Below, piece by piece: positions 6,413 to 10,271 of a stretch of DNA of 10,271 bases; positions within the stretch are counted from its first letter, which is position 1; each line of letters starts with the position of its first letter. The position numbers and the translations under genes are program-made. Origin of the DNA: Ruminococcus flavefaciens (lineage in GTDB: Bacteria > Bacillota > Clostridia > Oscillospirales > Ruminococcaceae); contig DBXO01000013.1 of the NCBI GenBank assembly GCA_002309635.1, forward strand, positions 99,623 to 109,893, written 5' to 3'. The notes below the pieces were generated by a model, which was not told where the DNA came from, did not search any database, and saw only the letters and a program-made list of their open reading frames with translations.

Positions 6413-7159
6413 CTACCACATAAATTCAACATCGGGAGCTTTTACCATACGTATCTCTGACCCGGGCTCTGACTGAAGCTTGTCCTCTTTTTCGATAGCC
6501 TTTGCAAGCTCCTCAATTTCAACAATTTCGTGAAAATAATCATTTACCGGCTGGAGAGCCTTGAATACTTCAGCAGCATGCTCCGCTATTTTCCGGGAAA
6601 AAAGCTCCTCAGAGCCGCTGACCTTTGTATAAATGCTCAGTCCCTTTTTCACGAAATATTTCTCCAGCCCGGGAACGGGACAAGACTTTTTCCGCTTGTA
6701 CTCGTCGCCGCCCAGCGTAAGCCCGTACTTTTCAACAAATTCATCGACCATGTTGAGAAACGGCTCCGGTTCTTCGAGAAGTCCGCTGCGGAAACGCTCC
6801 ATTACAGCGGCTTCAGGCTTTGAGATACGGAAACCGAACTCTGCACCCTCAGGGGAAAGCTCGAAATACAGGGTAGGAGTTTTATTCCAGTACCATGCGT
6901 CATATCGGACGTATATCCACATGGTATCCCGATAGTGAAGATATGGCGCGAAATTCTCGTCACGGTATATCCTGCCCACCTTGTACATCATTCCGTCGAT
7001 ATGTGAAAACGGCTCGAAAAGCTCCTCGCCGAGAGCCTTCATCGGCTCAAATATCTTCTGAGTATATACCGCCTTTCGCGGCTCAAACCAGTCCTTATTA
7101 TTGTTATGCCTTATACCGAGGAGAAACTCCAGCGCCTCCTGCGAAAAACCTTCAAACAT
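6413..7159 (-). CDS. DUF2461 family protein
   Basis: This 248-residue soluble protein belongs to the widespread DUF2461 (TIGR02453-type) family, whose biochemical function I do not know. Recognisable features are the opening MFEGFSQEALEFLLGIRHNNNKDWFE followed by Arg and Tyr (about 26-31), then VGRIYRDENF, Tyr/Trp-rich beta-type segments, and YFELSPEGAEFGFRI (about 97-111). Length is normal for the family. The start is supported by AGGAG (7166-7170 on the plus map), 6 bases upstream, and by its own near-consensus promoter. It converges on gpr, with no strong terminator between them. There is no signal peptide or membrane segment. Confidence 0.85.
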   Translation of the reverse strand: MFEGFSQEALEFLLGIRHNNNKDWFEPRKAVYTQKIFEPMKALGEELFEPFSHIDGMMYKVGRIYRDENFAPYLHYRDTMWIYVRYDAWYWNKTPTLYFELSPEGAEFGFRISKPEAAVMERFRSGLLEEPEPFLNMVDEFVEKYGLTLGGDEYKRKKSCPVPGLEKYFVKKGLSIYTKVSGSEELFSRKIAEHAAEVFKALQPVNDYFHEIVEIEELAKAIEKEDKLQSEPGSEIRMVKAPDVEFMW

Positions 7160-7179
7160 CTTATTCTCCTGTTATTGCA

Positions 7180-7200
7180 TGGACGATCTTTGATCGTCCA
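7180..7200 (-). promoter_or_regulatory. Perfect hairpin in the DUF2461 leader
   Basis: TGGACGATC (7180-7188) and GATCGTCCA (7192-7200) form a 9-bp stem with a 3-base loop. It lies between the predicted start site (about 7221) and the ribosome site. On the minus strand it is not followed by a U run, so an mRNA structure or a protein operator is likelier than a terminator. Confidence 0.5.
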
Positions 7201-7227
7201 AAAAGTATCTTATTGATCACTAAAAAA

Positions 7228-7256
7228 TTATATCACAGTTTCCGTCATTATTCAAG
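7228..7256 (-). promoter_or_regulatory. Strong sigma-A promoter of the DUF2461 gene
   Basis: On the minus strand TTGAAT (7251-7256) is followed after 17 bases by a perfect TATAAT (7228-7233). A TG at the extended -10 position gives TGATATAAT. The predicted start is near 7221. Confidence 0.82.
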
Positions 7257-7303
7257 GAGTAATATCTTATTTCCGCAATTTTACAGCAATATAGTTCTAA
7301 TTA

Positions 7304-7346
7304 TATTTCACAATGGGGTGAAATAACTTTCAACATTGTGTTGAAA
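7304..7346. repeat. Two adjacent short inverted repeats
   Basis: TATTTCAC (7304-7311) and GTGAAATA (7318-7325) are separated by 6 bases. TTTCAACA (7328-7335) and TGTTGAAA (7339-7346) are separated by 3. Both are perfect 8-base copies and lie just upstream of the DnaA-box-like cluster. They may be operators or part of an unwinding/binding region. Confidence 0.5.
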
Positions 7347-7495
7347 TGGCTGTGGATTCATATGTTCGATTGTTGATAACTATGTTGAAAAGGTGGAAAA
7401 CAACGTAAAATACACTTTTTGGAACTGCTTAAAAGTTGAAAACCCTGTGGATAAACGGGGAAAATAAGTAAACAATAAAATTATGTTGTGGAAAA
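7339..7495 (+). other. Cluster of same-direction DnaA-box-like nonamers (origin-like or DnaA-binding region)
   Basis: Eight copies related to TGTGGATAA (the complement of DnaA box TTATCCACA) run in one direction. They start at 7339 (TGTTGAAAT), 7351 (TGTGGATTC), 7371 (TGTTGATAA), 7383 (TGTTGAAAA), 7392 (GGTGGAAAA), 7434 (AGTTGAAAA), 7446 (TGTGGATAA, perfect) and 7487 (TGTGGAAAA, one mismatch). The mix of boxes and TTGAAAA spacing looks like Firmicute oriC regions. No dnaA, dnaN, rpmH or recF lies in the window. It occupies the 374-base gene-free spacer 7160-7533. A DnaA-titration site or a promoter-control array are alternatives. Confidence 0.5.
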
Positions 7496-7533
7496 ACACT
7501 CCGCAACAATTCAAAGTAAAGGATATGATTTGT

Positions 7534-7890
7534 ATGAAAAAGCTTTTAGCAATATGCTCCATATTTTTTACTGTCTGTACAGCGTTTGCAAGCTGCGGCG
7601 ATAACAACGACGGTCATTACACCGATGACGGAAACGGCGCAGTTGTCGATCAGACCACTACAGACAGAAAATATGAAAGCACCACTGCTGCAACAAAAAG
7701 CTCCGCAAAGGACCGTCTTGAGGACGCTGCCGACGGCGCAGGCGAAGCAGGCAAGGATATAGTCAGCGGCATAAGCGGCGCAGGCAAGGACCTTATCGAC
7801 GGAGCTCAGAACGCAGTCGATGACGTTATCGACGGCATGGACGGCGAAAAGGAAACAGCTTCAGCAACAACGACCAGCAAAGACAGATAA
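7534..7890 (+). CDS. Small lipoprotein with four tandem 11-residue repeats
   Basis: This 118-residue protein begins MKKLLAICSIFF and has a hydrophobic signal ending in FAS-Cys21, a lipobox, so it should be lipid-anchored outside the membrane. After the Cys come an Asp/Gly/Thr-rich stretch and then residues 61-104, four exact-length 11-mers: RLEDAADGAGE, AGKDIVSGISG, AGKDLIDGAQN and AVDDVIDGMDG. The shared pattern is Asp at 4, hydrophobics at 5-6 and Gly at 8, which gives an amphipathic surface. The tail is Thr/Ser-rich. I chose the start at 7534 because signal and AAAGGA (7518-7523, spacing 10) fit; an in-frame ATG at 7525 is possible. I recognise no named family and propose no function beyond envelope location. 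It is the first gene after the DnaA-box-like cluster, and no clear sigma-A promoter is visible for it. Confidence 0.75.
   Translation: MKKLLAICSIFFTVCTAFASCGDNNDGHYTDDGNGAVVDQTTTDRKYESTTAATKSSAKDRLEDAADGAGEAGKDIVSGISGAGKDLIDGAQNAVDDVIDGMDGEKETASATTTSKDR
7714..7845 (+). repeat. Four 33-base coding repeats (11-residue units) in the lipoprotein
   Basis: Units are 7714-7746, 7747-7779, 7780-7812 and 7813-7845, all in frame. Units two and three both start GCAGGCAAGGA, and all keep Asp at position 4 and Gly at position 8. This suggests internal duplication followed by drift. Confidence 0.7.
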
Positions 7891-7892
7891 AT

Positions 7893-7917
7893 AAAGGCGG
7901 ACATAAAGTCCGCCTTT
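7893..7917. terminator. Bidirectional intrinsic terminator between lipoprotein and M20 peptidase
   Basis: AAAGGCGGAC (7893-7902) pairs perfectly with GTCCGCCTTT (7908-7917) around a 5-base loop. Minus-strand transcripts run out through TTTATTTATC. Plus-strand transcripts have only a short U stretch. It serves two convergent genes. Confidence 0.85.
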
Positions 7918-7943
7918 CAACATTTAATGCTGAATTGTTGAAA

Positions 7944-9239
7944 TTATGAGCACAGCTCAACCATAGCTTCCGCCATTATCTCCGCATTTTTCAGCAGCTC
8001 CTCAACTGTAATGAACTCATCGGGGCAGTGCATATGGTTATCCGTACCAGGAAACTCCGCACCAAAGGCAACTCCGCCTTCGATCTCATGTACATAGGTG
8101 CCGCCGCCGATAGCTATACAGCGGCCTTTATCGCCTGTTACGCGCTCATATACCCGAAGTAGGCTCTGCACGAAGCTGCTGTTTTCATCGGTGCAGTGAG
8201 GCTCTACCCCCTCGCAGGAGTCTATATCAAAGCCTGCCTCGCGAAGCTTTCCGCAGATGATATCGCTTATCTCTGCTTTTTTGCGGTCAAGGGGAAAGCG
8301 TATGTCGATTCCGCCGCACAGTCTGCCGTTTTCGGTGTTCAGAAGGGACAGAACGCAGGTCATATCTCCCGAAATATCGTCTCTGAAGCCAAGTCCGCAG
8401 CTCTTTCCGTTAAACTCGCCGTGGGGGAAGAGCTCCGAAAGACGTTCAACTACAGGATTAAGAGGACTCTGAAATTTCAGAAACTCCGTTATTGCATTCA
8501 CTCCCTTTTCCGGAGTTGAAGCATGGGCAGCTCTTCCCCTGTGTTTGCCGTAGGTAAGAACATCTCCGCCGTTTTCATTGGTTCTCAGGTCAAATGTACA
8601 CATTTCCGGAACAGCATTTATGACTTCGCCGCCCTTGATAAAACCGTCATTGAATTCCGTTGAGAAATAAACTCTCAGCATACCCTTTTCCGCATTGATA
8701 ATGGGATACTCACCGTCAGGAGTGAATACCATAGGCGGTAATTCATGGTTTTTGCGGTAATAGGCAAGATCTGCGGAACCGTTCTCCTCATTCGTGCCGA
8801 ATATAAGGCGTATTCCTTTTTTCAGTGGGATACCAAGCTCCTTTACTGCTCTCGCCGCAAAAAGAGCTGCAACAGCAGGCCCTTTGTCGTCAATAGCTCC
8901 CCTGCCTACGAGTTTATCCGTATCGGGCTCATACCGAAGCACAAACGGGTCGGAGGTCCACCCCGTACCCACGGGGACAACATCAAGGTGAGTGAGCACG
9001 GCAAGCGCGGGATCAAGTCCGTTAATATCCGCAGAACCCGCATAGTTATCGGCATTTTCAACAGCAAAGCCGAATTCTTCACACTTTTTCAGCATGATAT
9101 CGAGAGCTCCTGCAGGCTCCTTTCCGAATGGGCAGCCCTCCCCGGCGTCGCCCTGAACGCTTGGAACAGCCACAAGTTCCGCAAGAAAATCGATAATTTC
9201 CTGTTTATGGGCGTAAATATATTCTTTTATCTCTGACAT
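7944..9239 (-). CDS. M20 family metallopeptidase, PepV-like dipeptidase
   Basis: This 431-residue cytoplasmic zinc peptidase most resembles the PepV-type dipeptidases, which cut dipeptides taken up or produced inside the cell. Expected metal and catalytic positions are present: THLDVVP (His84, Asp86), IDDKGP (Asp117), TNEENG (Glu151 catalytic, Glu152 ligand), TPDGEYP (Asp175) and HCPDE (His404). INAEKG after the TPD motif is typical of PepV. Length is slightly below the usual 460-470. The start MSEIKEYIYAHK at 9239 has AGGAG (9246-9250 on the plus map) 6 bases upstream; the longer frame to 9281 adds residues with no such site. A weak possible promoter (TTGAAT at 9286-9291, 18 bases, GATACT at 9262-9267, minus strand) overlaps the U tract of the neighbouring terminator. 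The exact substrate, and the symbol pepV, are unproven. Confidence 0.88.
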   Translation of the reverse strand: MSEIKEYIYAHKQEIIDFLAELVAVPSVQGDAGEGCPFGKEPAGALDIMLKKCEEFGFAVENADNYAGSADINGLDPALAVLTHLDVVPVGTGWTSDPFVLRYEPDTDKLVGRGAIDDKGPAVAALFAARAVKELGIPLKKGIRLIFGTNEENGSADLAYYRKNHELPPMVFTPDGEYPIINAEKGMLRVYFSTEFNDGFIKGGEVINAVPEMCTFDLRTNENGGDVLTYGKHRGRAAHASTPEKGVNAITEFLKFQSPLNPVVERLSELFPHGEFNGKSCGLGFRDDISGDMTCVLSLLNTENGRLCGGIDIRFPLDRKKAEISDIICGKLREAGFDIDSCEGVEPHCTDENSSFVQSLLRVYERVTGDKGRCIAIGGGTYVHEIEGGVAFGAEFPGTDNHMHCPDEFITVEELLKNAEIMAEAMVELCS

Positions 9240-9289
9240 TGTATTCTCCTGTGTTAATATTAGTATCTTTCTTATGTTCATATTTATTC

Positions 9290-9322
9290 AAAAACAAAAA
9301 ACCGCAGTATATCTACTGCGGT
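9290..9322 (-). terminator. Intrinsic terminator of the sugar ABC ATPase gene
   Basis: ACCGCAGTA and TACTGCGGT (9301-9309 and 9314-9322) form a perfect 9-bp stem with a 4-base loop. On the minus strand it runs into TTTTTGTTTTTG. It lies about 70 bases after the stop codon. Confidence 0.9.
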
Positions 9323-9392
9323 AATTTGCGCGTACACAGCGCCTCACGACGCCATGTACCAAGAAAGAAAGGATAAATATGAAAAGAATTAA

Positions 9393-10271
9393 TCAGTTGA
9401 CAATTGTCTTCTCAGTTTCCTTATCGAAGATGTGGATTCTGTTGGGATCGATAGCAACCTTGATATCGTCTCCCGACTTAGCTGTAGATCTCGGGCTAAC
9501 TCTTGCTGTGAGCGGGATACCCTCGCAGAGGAGATAGAGGTAAGTCTCAGCACCCATCATTTCGGTAATTTCTACGTTAGCGTCAATAACGCCTGTAGAA
9601 GCATTTGAGAGGTACATTTCTTCATCGTGGATAGACTCGGGACGAACGCCGAGAGTAATCTCCTTGCCAACGTAAGCGCTAAGGTCTTCGTTTACCTTTG
9701 ACTCGGGAACGATGATCTGATACTTTGTATTCTTACCAAATTCAACGATAAACTGACCGTACTCTTCCTTGAGAGTAGCGTCAATGAAGTTCATCTGAGG
9801 TGAACCGAGGAAGCCTGCAACGAACTTGTTAGCAGGGTTCTCGTAGAGGTTCTGAGGTGTATCAATCTGCTGTACGAAGCCGTCCTTCATACAAACGATT
9901 CTGTCACCCATTGTCATAGCTTCTGTCTGGTCATGGGTTACGTAAATAAATGTAGTACCGAGCTTCTTGTGGATCTTGGCGATCTCGGTTCTCATCTGAG
10001 CACGGAGCTTTGCGTCGAGGTTTGAGAGAGGCTCGTCGAGAAGGAATACCTTAGGTGAACGAACGATAGCACGACCGAGAGCAACTCTCTGTCTCTGACC
10101 ACCGGACATTGCCTTAGGCTTTCTGTCGAGGAGGTGTGTAAGGTCGAGGATCTTTGCAGCCTCGTTTACCTTTCTCTCGATCTCGTCCTTGGGAACCTTA
10201 CGGAGCTTAAGTCCGAAAGCCATATTATCGAAAACTGTCATATGAGGGTAAAGAGCATAGTTCTGGAAAAC
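9393..10271 (-). CDS. MsmX/UgpC (MalK-type) sugar ABC transporter ATP-binding subunit, N-terminus off window
   Basis: This is the ATPase that powers carbohydrate ABC importers, working on the inner face of the membrane; related MsmX proteins can serve several importers. The frame is open to the right edge, where the Q-loop VFQNYALYPHM is visible, so about 80 N-terminal residues with Walker A are missing and the ATG at 10241 is internal. Next come the signature MSGGQRQRVALGRAIVRSP, Walker B with D-loop VFLLDEPLSNLDA, and the H-loop VTHDQTEAM (His codon 9933-9935). A C-terminal TOBE-type regulatory region with LGVRPESI follows, as in the MalK/UgpC/MsmK group. No permease or binding-protein gene lies beside it on the left. 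Codon choice (GGT, GCT, CGT, CTC/CTT) is that of a highly expressed gene. Which sugar it serves cannot be told; a link to the mannanase is only plausible. Confidence 0.93.
   Translation of the reverse strand, partial: VFQNYALYPHMTVFDNMAFGLKLRKVPKDEIERKVNEAAKILDLTHLLDRKPKAMSGGQRQRVALGRAIVRSPKVFLLDEPLSNLDAKLRAQMRTEIAKIHKKLGTTFIYVTHDQTEAMTMGDRIVCMKDGFVQQIDTPQNLYENPANKFVAGFLGSPQMNFIDATLKEEYGQFIVEFGKNTKYQIIVPESKVNEDLSAYVGKEITLGVRPESIHDEEMYLSNASTGVIDANVEITEMMGAETYLYLLCEGIPLTARVSPRSTAKSGDDIKVAIDPNRIHIFDKETEKTIVN

Noticed and set aside
5797..6432. Leftward open frame opposite gpr
   Set aside because: gpr has unmistakable family motifs on the plus strand; the antisense translation is Ser/Arg/Cys-rich and matches nothing.
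9373..9540. Rightward small reading frame starting ATGAAAAGAATT after AAAGGA
   Set aside because: It runs antisense into the 3' end of the ABC ATPase, has no recognisable protein features, and its codons mirror the opposite gene; the ribosome-like site is probably chance.

Overview
The window looks like chromosome from a fibre-degrading, Ruminococcus-like Firmicute (Oscillospiraceae). The grounds are a lipoprotein-anchored GH26 mannanase with a CBM35-type module, Spo0A and germination protease homologues, strong AAGGAGG ribosome sites, low-GC intergenic spacers with sigma-A-type promoters, and a MsmX/UgpC-type sugar ABC ATPase. I infer the genus from protein style; no marker gene settles it. 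There are no tRNAs, rRNAs, CRISPR arrays, insertion sequences or phage genes.

Layout: (1) 2-2930 (+): a GH26 beta-mannanase lipoprotein cut by the left edge, overlapping by 8 bases a HAD-superfamily protein whose motif I nucleophile is replaced by Lys. (2) 3048-4873 (+): a promoter and hairpin leader, a Spo0A homologue with an altered receiver domain, a flavin reductase-like protein, and a 68-residue protein resembling the last part of the Spo0A DNA-binding domain, closed by a strong terminator. (3) 4911-5401 (-): rpsT (ribosomal protein S20) with its own promoter, structured leader and terminator. (4) 5473-6318 (+): gpr, the spore germination protease, facing a DUF2461 gene (6413-7159, -). 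(5) 7160-7533: a gene-free, AT-rich spacer. It holds the DUF2461 promoter and leader hairpin, two adjacent inverted repeats, and a run of same-direction DnaA-box-like nonamers, one of them a perfect DnaA box. (6) 7534-7890 (+): a small lipoprotein with four tandem 11-residue repeats. It shares a bidirectional terminator with a PepV-like M20 peptidase (7944-9239, -). (7) 9290-10271 (-): the C-terminal part of the MsmX/UgpC-type ATPase, with its terminator.

The genes do not form one pathway. The mannanase and the ABC ATPase fit secreted glycan breakdown and oligosaccharide import. Spo0A, the Spo0A_C-like small protein and Gpr point to a sporulating ancestry, probably still functional. The points most worth following up are the DnaA-box-like cluster, the 11-mer repeat lipoprotein, the altered Spo0A receiver with its small paralogue-like neighbour, and the nucleophile-less HAD protein coupled to the mannanase.
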